Assembly: GCA_964544285.1 (NCBI GenBank)
Contig: CAZJAQ010000012.1
Coordinates: forward strand, 1-28,044
Length of the DNA: 28,044 nucleotides
Direction: 5' to 3'
From: CAYGVX01 sp964544285
GTDB lineage: Archaea > Thermoproteota > Bathyarchaeia > Bathyarchaeales > SOJC01
The position numbers and the translations under genes were made by a program. Below, piece after piece: positions 7,718 to 15,081 of this stretch (the first letter of the stretch is position 1; each line of letters starts with the position of its first letter). Below the pieces are notes generated by a model that saw nothing but the letters and a program-made list of their open reading frames with translations, did no database searches and was not told where the DNA came from.

Positions 7718-7736
7718 GTTAGTTAATAAAACTAAC
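7718..7736 (-). promoter_or_regulatory. TATA box inside a perfect inverted repeat, caspase promoter
   Basis: GTTAGTT (7718-7724) and AACTAAC (7730-7736) form a perfect 7-bp inverted repeat with a 5-base AATAA centre. On the minus strand the same stretch contains TTTTATTAAC, a plausible TATA box 34-43 bases before the caspase ATG. A repressor bound to the dyad would block TBP, so this is a candidate operator. Confidence 0.45.
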
Positions 7737-7801
7737 TGGTAGAAAGCTCTATCACCTTCAATCGCTCGAAGCCTTCATGAGTAGTTGAAGCAAAGTTTAT
7801 G

Positions 7802-10723
7802 CTATTTTGATGGTTGTTTCTCTTTTTCTTCCCAGAAGGGCTTAGTCCGCAAATACTGAATCTTCGCTTTCAACAAGTCCATGTAGAAGTCGTCTTCGTT
7901 AGGGTGCATCCTTCCAAGAATTCTGAAAGCCGTTTCGGGACCTACGCCCTTAATGTGCAGGGCAACGACGGCTCTCTTGCCGTAGCTTAGAATCAAGTCT
8001 GCAGTTCGACGGGCATAGATAACATCGTCCAACTCTTCGGGAGCCAGCTTCTTTCCTTCCTGCCTCTGCTTCATCAGACCCCGCAGAGTGTCAGCATCCT
8101 GCCTGAACATCAGCTTTGCAAGCAGTCCAGAGCCGCATTTTTTGCACGACGGCTTTTCCGGCAAGTCTCGAACTCGGATTTCCCTGATCAGGTTGCCGCA
8201 GGAGAAGCAGAGAAGCCTTACCGTTTTCGCTAAGGTTGATTTCTTCATCCTCTCTATGTTGCTGAGGACGACGTGCTCGGGCGCCATAAGCTCTGCGACT
8301 TCAGAGTATTTGGCAAAGATGTGGTAGGCAAGGGGCGTAGGCTTATCCAAGCGGAGCAACGTGCTAACCTTAACCTTGCCTTCCTTAACATCTTGCATTA
8401 ACTGCTTTACCGTTGGAATGTCCACTTTCTCAACCATCGCCTCGCGAATAGTCTCCTCGTATATCGGCGTCTCCTTAAACCTCGAAGGAAGCTCCGCCAT
8501 CCTATCAGGATTCATAGTTTTTCCACGCGGCAACGCCCCGAAGCGCTCGGCTACAAATTTCATCTTGTAGGCGAAGGGAAAACGGGCTTCCACATACTCG
8601 TTAAAGGTTTTGTCGACTTCTTGGGGTGAAAGGTTGAAGAGTAACCGTGAGATACGGGCAAGCGTATCTGCATCAACCTTGCGGGGCGTTTCTATTAGGA
8701 TGCGGTAGCCGTCGTTCCACCAGCCTACGATGAGTTCGTGGTCGGACAAGACGGCGTCAAAGATGCTGCCCAGAGTGCGGTTTACGACCTCCCCGAAGCA
8801 TGCGTGGACCACGACGTATTTGTCGAAGGCTTCGAGAAGAACATGGTTGTGTGTTGGCAAGGGCAGGTTTTCTCTTAGATAAGCATCCACCTCTCTGACC
8901 GACTCGAGAAGAGCCTTTTTTTCTACTCCCAGTTTTTCTGCAAGCTTTTCTGCGGCTAACTCAACGCTTCCATCCTTCCTGAGTTCCTCTGCGATTTCTT
9001 CTCGCAGCCTCCCCACTTCTCGGGCTAAGTCGATGGGGATTGGAAGCATTTCACCGTCCCATCCAGGAATGGCTGCGAACTGGTCCTCCGAGGGAACCAC
9101 GTAGACCGTGCCCGTTTCTTCTTCTATCTGCACGATGCGCCACACTCTGCCTTTGCAGATGAAGCTGAGTCCTACGCGGGCTCTGAGAGCCATGAACTCG
9201 TCGCCTAAGGTGCCTATTCGTCTGTCGGAGAGAACGTCGACTATGGGGTATCGTCTCTCGTCGGGTATCATGGAGAGGTTACGGTAATAGTAGCCCCGTG
9301 TTCGCTTGCTTTTCTCCAACACTTTGCCTTCCAGTCTCGCTTCTCTCAAGGAATCTAGGTATCGTGCAACTTCTAAAAGCTTGGCTTTCGAAAGGTTCCT
9401 AAAGGGGTGGGCTCGGTGAAAAATCTTCAAAACCTCGTCGATTGTAGCAGTTCGTTTGTCCATTAGAATGCCGACTACCTGATGAGCTACCACGTCCAAC
9501 GCGTTTTCGTGAATCAAGAGGGGTTCAAGTTGACCTCTGCGAGCTCTCTGCGTCGCAGCCAAGGATTCTAGAACGTCTTCGGAAAAGGCTGTCACGATAA
9601 CCCCTTTCGAGATAAGGTCTAAGCGGTGCCCACTTCTCCCGACTCTCTGGATTAAGCTGCTGACTCGCCGCGGAGAAAGGTACTGGACCACTAAGTCTAC
9701 TTGCCCGATGTCTATGCCCAGCTCCATGGTGCTGGTGCAGACGATAGCCTTCAGCACGTTTGCTTTGAACTCGTTTTCGATTAGCGTTCTCTCTTCTCTG
9801 GATAAGGAACCATGGTGTACGGCGATATCGTCTGTGAGGAGACCAAACTTGTGTCCCAGCATCTCGGCGTTGGTTCGGCTGTTTACAAAGATGAGCGTAG
9901 AAGTGTGATTCCTAACCAAATCGAGCATGCGTCTGATTCTCGCTGTTGCTTCGGGCGCTGTGTTCAGTTTTTGAGCCAAATCGTAGTCCGCGTCCGTCAG
10001 AGTTGGATACTCGATTGTGTACGTGTAGCTTTTAGGCAACGCAGCCTCCACGACTCTAACGGGTCTGTCCGTGCCCCCAATGAACTTGGCGATTTCTTCA
10101 GGGTTTTCCACGGTAGCCGACAAGCCTATCCTCTGAAAATCTTTTCCGACGAGTTCGAAGAGTCTTTCCAGCGCTAGAGAGAGCTGTACGCCACGCTTGT
10201 CGGTTGCCAACTCGTGTACTTCATCGATTATTATGCAGCTTATGTGGCTTAGGTGCGCCTGCATCCGTGAGCCAGGCAGGATTGCTTGAAGGGTTTCAGG
10301 CGTGGTGACCAAGATGTCGGGTGGATGGATTGCTTGTTTTCTACGGATTTTTGTCTCAGTGTCGCCGTGGCGGACTTGGACGGAAAGGTTGAGCTTTGAC
10401 GCCCAGTAGGACATGCGCTTTATCATGTCACGATTTAAAGCCCGTAGAGGGGTGATGTAGAGAACCGATATTCCCCGTCTCTTTGGCTGTTCAAGAAGCT
10501 TCGAGAAGGTGGGGAGAAGAACCGCCTCTGTCTTGCCGCTTCCCGTAGGCGCGACCAACAGAACGTTTTCGCCCCTCAAAACAACAGGAACCGCTTTCAC
10601 CTGAGGTTCTGTGGGTTCAAAAAGCCCTAATTCTCTCAAAACGTCTTGAATGGGCTTTGCCAGCAGCTTGAAGACTCGAGTTTCTTCTCCCAACCTAGGA
10701 AACCTAACGTTAAAAACTCGCAT
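7802..10723 (-). CDS. Lhr-type SF2 DNA/RNA helicase with C-terminal zinc and HhH modules
   Basis: 973 residues. Motif I is APTGSGKT at 58-65, motif II is DEVH at 167-170, SAT is at 202-204, HHGSLSREER lies near 303-312, and motif VI is QRVGRSGHR at 359-367. The long region after the RecA domains (winged helix, beta-sheet and Lhr-specific domain) is typical of archaeal Lhr proteins. The C-terminal part adds a four-Cys zinc site (CFSCG near 845 and CKKCG near 870) and a helix-hairpin-helix, HIKGVGPETAFRILG, near residues 928-942. Lhr proteins are 3'-5' helicases acting in replication-coupled repair or RNA processing. The zinc-HhH tail would strengthen binding to structured DNA. The start is ATG at 10723. 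Confidence 0.92.
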   Translation of the reverse strand: MRVFNVRFPRLGEETRVFKLLAKPIQDVLRELGLFEPTEPQVKAVPVVLRGENVLLVAPTGSGKTEAVLLPTFSKLLEQPKRRGISVLYITPLRALNRDMIKRMSYWASKLNLSVQVRHGDTETKIRRKQAIHPPDILVTTPETLQAILPGSRMQAHLSHISCIIIDEVHELATDKRGVQLSLALERLFELVGKDFQRIGLSATVENPEEIAKFIGGTDRPVRVVEAALPKSYTYTIEYPTLTDADYDLAQKLNTAPEATARIRRMLDLVRNHTSTLIFVNSRTNAEMLGHKFGLLTDDIAVHHGSLSREERTLIENEFKANVLKAIVCTSTMELGIDIGQVDLVVQYLSPRRVSSLIQRVGRSGHRLDLISKGVIVTAFSEDVLESLAATQRARRGQLEPLLIHENALDVVAHQVVGILMDKRTATIDEVLKIFHRAHPFRNLSKAKLLEVARYLDSLREARLEGKVLEKSKRTRGYYYRNLSMIPDERRYPIVDVLSDRRIGTLGDEFMALRARVGLSFICKGRVWRIVQIEEETGTVYVVPSEDQFAAIPGWDGEMLPIPIDLAREVGRLREEIAEELRKDGSVELAAEKLAEKLGVEKKALLESVREVDAYLRENLPLPTHNHVLLEAFDKYVVVHACFGEVVNRTLGSIFDAVLSDHELIVGWWNDGYRILIETPRKVDADTLARISRLLFNLSPQEVDKTFNEYVEARFPFAYKMKFVAERFGALPRGKTMNPDRMAELPSRFKETPIYEETIREAMVEKVDIPTVKQLMQDVKEGKVKVSTLLRLDKPTPLAYHIFAKYSEVAELMAPEHVVLSNIERMKKSTLAKTVRLLCFSCGNLIREIRVRDLPEKPSCKKCGSGLLAKLMFRQDADTLRGLMKQRQEGKKLAPEELDDVIYARRTADLILSYGKRAVVALHIKGVGPETAFRILGRMHPNEDDFYMDLLKAKIQYLRTKPFWEEKEKQPSK

Positions 10724-10824
10724 ACTTGCTGATAATCTTTTGGCAGAAGAAAAGTTGGCTAAAAAATCGAGTCTCTAAAATACGTTAGAGAAAGGAAATT
10801 TTTGAGGTTGCGAAACTGAGTTAC

Positions 10825-11043
10825 TTAAGGTTCGGAAGGTTGGGTTACGTAGGCCCAAACTGTTACTAGCAGCACTGTCAGGAAGGCGCCGGCAAACCCT
10901 GAGAGAACCCACTCCAACATGGTGGTTGGGAAGATCAGCATGGCAAGCCACGGGATAACGTATTTTGCCGTGAAGTTTGCAATGACTCCTGCAATGAATC
11001 CGAGCAGCCCAAACATGGCGAATATTCTTATTCTATCATTCAT
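10825..11043 (-). CDS. Small two-helix membrane protein, function unknown
   Basis: 72 residues with two hydrophobic segments, about 7-25 and 38-66, the second long enough for one or two crossings. The N-terminus is basic (MNDRIRIF). It starts at ATG 11041-11043, preceded on the minus strand by a GGTGA ribosome-binding site at good spacing, which supports translation. I recognise no family. It lies about 100 bases from the Lhr start and diverges from the cell-division operon, with no other contextual link. Confidence 0.6.
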   Translation of the reverse strand: MNDRIRIFAMFGLLGFIAGVIANFTAKYVIPWLAMLIFPTTMLEWVLSGFAGAFLTVLLVTVWAYVTQPSEP

Positions 11044-11246
11044 CCATTGTCACCTTGACCTAACATACTACTAGGGAACTCTTTTTTAGATTAACTGACA
11101 TAAAACTGTCTATAAGCGCAAACAAACCTTGCAGCTCTTTTAATGCGGAGTTTAAAGCTCAAAACAATTCTGAAATCGCCTATACTGCCACATATATACG
11201 TATGTGTTTAGTGCATAATAACAATGTAATAATACGCTTTTAACAC

Positions 11247-11268
11247 CCTCCTCTTTCTTTAAGGAGGT
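11247..11268 (+). promoter_or_regulatory. Strong Shine-Dalgarno of the cdv operon inside a potential hairpin
   Basis: AGGAGGT at 11262-11268 is a near-perfect ribosome-binding site 9 bases before the ATG at 11278. CCTCCT at 11247-11252 can pair with AGGAGG at 11262-11267 across a 9-base loop, which would hide the site. TATA-like AT-rich sequence (CATATATAC near 11190, AATAATAC near 11230) lies upstream. If transcription starts near 11220, the hairpin is in the leader and could tune translation of the first division gene. Confidence 0.5.
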
Positions 11269-11277
11269 AAACAGAAT

Positions 11278-11934
11278 ATGTCAGAAAGATTTGCTAAACG
11301 ATGGGAAGAAGCCCCGAATCAGCAACCATTTACAACGAAGATCAAGGAATCTCTGAGGCCGCCAGGTCCACTGAAGCCACGACTCGACTTTGCTATCAGA
11401 CGCATCGAACTCCAAGTCCAGAGGCTCGACCAAGCGAGTGAACGCTTCTCCGACCGTGACCAGAAAATCTTCGCCAGAATAGTCGAAGCATACACAAAAC
11501 ATGACATGGCGCGCGCAAACGTTTTCGCAAACGAGCTTGCCGAGATTAGAAAGATGGAAAAGATGATAATGCACGGCAGGCTTGCCCTAGAACAGATCGT
11601 GCTTAGACTTAGGACAGTTTCTGAACTAGGCGACATCGTGACAACCCTTGCACCTGCAGTTAGCGTGCTCAGCACTGTGAAGAACGGTATGGCAGCGATA
11701 TTCCCAGAAGCCGAAAGAGAATTGGGACAAATCGGAAACTTGTTGAACGGCATAATAATCGACGCTGGTCAAAGCTCCGGGTTGACGATAAACTTCGAGT
11801 CAGCAAACGAAGACGCTCAGAAAATCCTTACAGAGGCATCTTCAGTAGCAGAACAGAGGATCAAAGAGAAATTCCCAGAGTTACCCACGGGCATCCCAGA
11901 AGTTGGAGAGAAGACCGCCACCAAGACCACTTAG
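11278..11934 (+). CDS. ESCRT-III (CdvB-family) paralog without a winged helix
   Basis: 218 residues. Residues about 34-185 are the Snf7/ESCRT-III helical core: a basic amphipathic first helix (LDFAIRRIELQVQRLDQ), then a second helix carrying FANELAEIRKMEKM, then the hydrophobic SVLSTVKNGMAAIFPEAERELGQI segment. It lacks the C-terminal winged helix that CdvB uses to bind CdvA, so it resembles Sulfolobus CdvB1/B2. The tail KFPELPTGIPEV is proline-rich and MIM2-like, suited to the CdvC MIT domain. It should polymerise at the division neck after recruitment by the full-length CdvB. It is first in the operon, 27 bases before cdvA, under a strong ribosome-binding site. Confidence 0.88.
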   Translation: MSERFAKRWEEAPNQQPFTTKIKESLRPPGPLKPRLDFAIRRIELQVQRLDQASERFSDRDQKIFARIVEAYTKHDMARANVFANELAEIRKMEKMIMHGRLALEQIVLRLRTVSELGDIVTTLAPAVSVLSTVKNGMAAIFPEAERELGQIGNLLNGIIIDAGQSSGLTINFESANEDAQKILTEASSVAEQRIKEKFPELPTGIPEVGEKTATKTT

Positions 11935-11961
11935 ACACACTAACAACACAGGTGATTTACA

Positions 11962-12723
11962 ATGGCAGAATCGACCCCCAACCTTTTTACTTACCTCGGC
12001 AAACCCGTGAAGGACGAATACGGTCACATCATCGGCACTATGGCGTCATTCCTAGTCACACCTGGAGGAAGAATAGACGGAGTATTCATAGAACACGGCG
12101 ACGGTCACATCAGACAGTACTCAAGCGACCAGATAAAGACAGAGAAAGACGAGGTTGTACTGTTCGCGCCGCTTAAGATGAAAGCCAACAGCTTCTGCGA
12201 CCAAATACCGCTTCTCTGGCGAAAAACCCAAGCTATTAAAGACTTGAATGAGAAGAAGAAGATTCCCCAAGACATGTACGGAGACTTGTACTCAAGTTTC
12301 GAGGGTGCGCTGAACCAGTTGAAGACAGAAGCCGAAAGCACTACAACAGACATAGAAAAAGAAATCGAACGCTGCTCTCAACGAGTTAAACAGCTGAACT
12401 CAGCTCTGATTAACTTGGAGATTGAGCGGGAGATAGGGCAGATTGATGAAGAGTCTTATCAAACTGCTATAGAGATGGTGAAAGAGGGATTAAAACGAGT
12501 CGCCGCGGAGAAGAACGACTTTGAAGCGCTGAAGAGTAAATTATCCAACATGCTCCTAGGTGAAACACAGAAAGAAATGGTCAAAGAAAAAGAAGCAGCA
12601 CTTCCTCTTCCAAGCAGTGAATCCCTAGACACTTCTCTTCCAGAACCCCCCGAGTCCTCGGAACCTTTAGGAGAATCCCCTGTCATAGTGTACGTGAAGA
12701 ACGTCGACAAACCTGCTTCCTAA
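11962..12723 (+). CDS. cdvA: CdvA, archaeal cell-division membrane-recruitment protein
   Basis: 253 residues. An N-terminal PRC-barrel-type beta domain spans about 1-72, with strands visible in YLGKPVKDEYGHIIGTMASF. A long coiled coil occupies about 110-205. A Pro/Ser/Glu-rich linker (212-238) leads to a short hydrophobic tail, PVIVYVKNV, at 240-248. In Sulfolobus the equivalent tail (E3B) adds a strand to the CdvB winged helix and so recruits ESCRT-III to the membrane; this tail has the right place and character. GGTGA at 11951-11955 is the ribosome-binding site for the ATG at 11962. It is flanked by two ESCRT-III genes, whereas the crenarchaeal order starts with cdvA. Confidence 0.9.
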   Translation: MAESTPNLFTYLGKPVKDEYGHIIGTMASFLVTPGGRIDGVFIEHGDGHIRQYSSDQIKTEKDEVVLFAPLKMKANSFCDQIPLLWRKTQAIKDLNEKKKIPQDMYGDLYSSFEGALNQLKTEAESTTTDIEKEIERCSQRVKQLNSALINLEIEREIGQIDEESYQTAIEMVKEGLKRVAAEKNDFEALKSKLSNMLLGETQKEMVKEKEAALPLPSSESLDTSLPEPPESSEPLGESPVIVYVKNVDKPAS

Positions 12724-12744
12724 ACAAACAACGAAAAGGCGGGC

Positions 12745-12760
12745 GGAGGGACAACACATC
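12745..12760 (+). promoter_or_regulatory. Ribosome-binding site pointing to an in-frame ATC codon for CdvB
   Basis: GGAGGG at 12745-12750 is the only strong ribosome-binding site before cdvB. Seven bases on lies ATC at 12758-12760, in the cdvB frame and 48 bases before the GTG at 12806. No ATG, GTG or TTG exists in this frame between the cdvA stop and 12806. Translation of the extra codons gives RSFFRQEPPPLDETI, which parallels the paralog's RPPGPLKPRLDFAI just before the shared IRR motif. The real start is therefore probably here, either a rare ATC start or an ATG altered by mutation or sequencing error. Confidence 0.5.
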
Positions 12761-12805
12761 CGAAGTTTCTTTCGACAAGAACCTCCACCCCTAGACGAAA
12801 CTATT

Positions 12806-13636
12806 GTGAAATCTATCCGAAGACTGAAAATTCAACATTCTAAACTGGAACAAGTTCACATAAGACTTCGCGAAAGAGACAGAACTCTTTTCCAAGCATG
12901 CAGCTTCGCGCTAGAAAAGAACAATCGCCAACGCGCAGCTATGTGCGCAAACGAGTTGGCTGAGGTCAGGAAGCTTACACAGCTTCTTTCTCAGACGCAA
13001 ATCGCCATAGAACGTATAATCCTCAGGTTGGAAACCATCAAAGAACTAAGCACCATAATGATCGACCTCAAGCCAGCGTTAAGCGCCCTCAAGAACATCA
13101 CCACTAACTTAGTCAGCATAATGCCCGACGTAGCCTCTGAGCTGGACAAAGTAAATAATAGCATACAAGAAACCCTCACAATAACCAAGTTCTCCTCCGA
13201 ACAACAAACCATACAACCCGTCAAAACTCTTGGCGGACAAGAAATACTCAAGGAGGTCAACGCCGTCTTAGAACAAAGGCTGACTGAACAACTACCCGAA
13301 CCGCCCGCCCCAGAAGCATTGACTAAAATTGAACAGCCAGAGCAGGAGATTCGTGAAATGGTCGCTTTGGTTGCCGGGGTTCCAGAATCCTACGGAAACG
13401 AACAAAAACGAACCTCTGAAGCGTTTCTCTCTATAAAAGACCTGAAAATGCAGAGCATCTCTCTAAGGATTCAACATTCCGGGTCTCTCGAAGAAAGAAT
13501 GTTGGAGTACATTAAACAATGCAAGGGTCAGATGGACGTTACTGATTGTGCGTTGAAACTTGGAATCCCGCCTAAAGAAGTAGAAAATACACTGGAAAGC
13601 CTCGGCGCTAAAGGGAAAATAATCATGGAAAGGTGA
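12806..13636 (+). CDS. cdvB: CdvB, ESCRT-III protein with C-terminal winged helix
   Basis: 276 residues from GTG 12806; the true N-terminus probably lies 16 codons upstream at 12758. The ESCRT-III core covers about 1-170 (SIRRLKIQHSKLEQVHIRLRERDR, CANELAEVRKLTQLL, then the ALSALKNITTNLVSIMP segment). A proline-rich stretch LPEPPAPEAL near 165-175 is MIM2-like for CdvC. Residues about 222-276 form a winged helix (MLEYIKQCKGQMDVTDCALKLGIPPKEVENTLESLGAKGKI) of the kind that binds the CdvA tail. This protein should link membrane-bound CdvA to the ESCRT-III polymer. It overlaps the ribosome-binding site of cdvC, so the two are translated together. Confidence 0.9.
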   Translation: MKSIRRLKIQHSKLEQVHIRLRERDRTLFQACSFALEKNNRQRAAMCANELAEVRKLTQLLSQTQIAIERIILRLETIKELSTIMIDLKPALSALKNITTNLVSIMPDVASELDKVNNSIQETLTITKFSSEQQTIQPVKTLGGQEILKEVNAVLEQRLTEQLPEPPAPEALTKIEQPEQEIREMVALVAGVPESYGNEQKRTSEAFLSIKDLKMQSISLRIQHSGSLEERMLEYIKQCKGQMDVTDCALKLGIPPKEVENTLESLGAKGKIIMER

Positions 13637-13641
13637 AGAGA

Positions 13642-14802
13642 ATGAGTGCTTCTCAAGAACTTGAAAAAGCAGCAACGAACTATGCATCCGAAGCCGTCAG
13701 ACTCGACAAACAAGGCTCAAGGGGAATGGCAATTACGATGTACCAAAAAGCCATAGAAACCCTGCTGAAAATAGTGCATTTGTACCCTGACTATGGCTTG
13801 AACAAAGTCTACATACAACGGGCGATGGCGTACCAAGAAAGAGTCAAGGTATTGCAGGGCGGACTGCCCCTAGAACCCGACTTGAGACAACCACGCGAAG
13901 AAGCAGCAACCCCAGGAGAAGGTGGAAAAGCAAGCTACGACGAATTGATCGTTGAGGAAAAACCCAACGTTAAATGGCCAGAAGTCGTCGGCTTAGAGCA
14001 GGCAAAAAAGGCTATCAAGGAAGCGATTGTCTACCCAGTTCAAAGACCCGACCTCTTTCCCCTAGGATGGCCCAGGGGGATACTTCTCTTCGGACCACCC
14101 GGGTGTGGAAAGACTCTGCTGGCAGCTGCTGTAGCCACGGAAATTGATGGCACCTTCATATCGGTTGACGCAGCCTCGATAATGTCCAAGTGGCTGGGAG
14201 AAGCGGAGAAAAACGTGGCTCAGCTTTTCGCGTCATCGAGGAAGTCGGCTAACAACGGAAAACCTGCCATAGTGTTCATCGACGAGTTGGACTCTTTGCT
14301 GGGAAGGCATTCGAGCGAAGTCGGCGGCGAAGTCCGTGTTAGAAACCAGTTCCTCAAAGAAATGGATGGTGTCATAGACAAGGGCAAGAGCCTACACGCC
14401 TACGTCATCGGTGCTACCAATCGACCTTGGGATTTAGACTGGCCGTTCATCAGGAGGTTTCAGAAGAGAATCATGGTTCCTCTGCCGGACCACCATGCAA
14501 GGCTGCAGATGTTTAAGCTTTACACGAGCAACTTGAACCTAGACCCGCATGCAAGCCTTCACGAGTTAGCTAGGCTTTCAGAAGGTTTCTCGGGAAGCGA
14601 CATAAAGGATTGCTGTCAGTCCGCTTATCTGCGTGTCATCGGAGAGTTCTTCGAGTCGGGAAGGGCAAACGATAAACAGGCTAAGCCTAGGTCCGTGACG
14701 ATGGATGATTTCAGGCAGATACTAGAAGACCGGAAGCCAAGTGTTTCCCTTGAGATGGTTGCGTCCTACACGAAATGGTTTGACGCCTTTAAGGCACTCT
14801 AG
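13642..14802 (+). CDS. cdvC: CdvC, Vps4-type AAA ATPase of the division machinery
   Basis: 386 residues from ATG 13642, chosen over a GTG at 13633 because GGTGA at 13632-13636, overlapping the cdvB stop, is correctly spaced for it. Residues 1-75 are a MIT three-helix domain. The AAA module has Walker A GPPGCGKT at 151-158, pore-loop MSKWLGE at 181-187, Walker B IVFIDE at 210-215, sensor-1 Asn260 in IGATNRP, and arginine fingers R271/R272. A Vps4-like C-terminal helix ends the protein. It disassembles ESCRT-III polymers by threading subunits through its hexameric pore, docking on MIM2-like tails such as those in both ESCRT-III proteins here. It is the last gene of the operon. Confidence 0.93.
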   Translation: MSASQELEKAATNYASEAVRLDKQGSRGMAITMYQKAIETLLKIVHLYPDYGLNKVYIQRAMAYQERVKVLQGGLPLEPDLRQPREEAATPGEGGKASYDELIVEEKPNVKWPEVVGLEQAKKAIKEAIVYPVQRPDLFPLGWPRGILLFGPPGCGKTLLAAAVATEIDGTFISVDAASIMSKWLGEAEKNVAQLFASSRKSANNGKPAIVFIDELDSLLGRHSSEVGGEVRVRNQFLKEMDGVIDKGKSLHAYVIGATNRPWDLDWPFIRRFQKRIMVPLPDHHARLQMFKLYTSNLNLDPHASLHELARLSEGFSGSDIKDCCQSAYLRVIGEFFESGRANDKQAKPRSVTMDDFRQILEDRKPSVSLEMVASYTKWFDAFKAL

Positions 14803-14852
14803 TTTGAAAAATGGCTTGGGGAGGCATCGGAAAGGTTTGAAGAAATTTGCAC

Positions 14853-14872
14853 CTTACTTATATAACAGTAAG
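14853..14872 (+). promoter_or_regulatory. TATA box flanked by a short inverted repeat
   Basis: CTTATATAAC at 14857-14866 is a good TATA box. CTTAC (14853-14857) and GTAAG (14868-14872) form a 5-bp inverted repeat around it. It lies just downstream of cdvC and outside the left att copy at 14926. It could supply transcription into the large surface-protein gene, though the leader would be about 190 bases. Confidence 0.35.
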
Positions 14873-14925
14873 CGAAACCTCCTTTCTCCCTTCTGCAAAT
14901 GTCTTCAGATCCCGAAAAAGCCTCT

Positions 14926-14946
14926 TAAAGCCTAATTTTTCTCTCA
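14926..14946. repeat. Left att copy (attL) with mobB 3'-end codons
   Basis: On the minus strand this site reads VVERKIRL then TAA, matching the MobB ending IVERKIRL. The 21 bases up to and including part of the stop are identical to the copy at 22886-22906. Similarity ends at the stop codon, as expected for the junction that faces the old chromosomal side. It lies about 120 bases downstream of cdvC. Confidence 0.65.
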
Positions 14947-15081
14947 ACGACTTAAAAAAAAGGTTATGGTAGAGCTATGCAGCTAGTTATAGGTGCCAAC
15001 ATAGAGGAATGTTATAGTAAACTTTTTATGTTCATCGAATTAACTATTTCTTGCATTTATGCTTCAAGGGAGATGGAATGT

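Noticed and set aside
14977..15081. Start of the large surface protein at ATG 14977
   Set aside because: It would place 35 residues before the signal peptide; a ribosome-binding site and a normal signal peptide support 15082 (or 15073).
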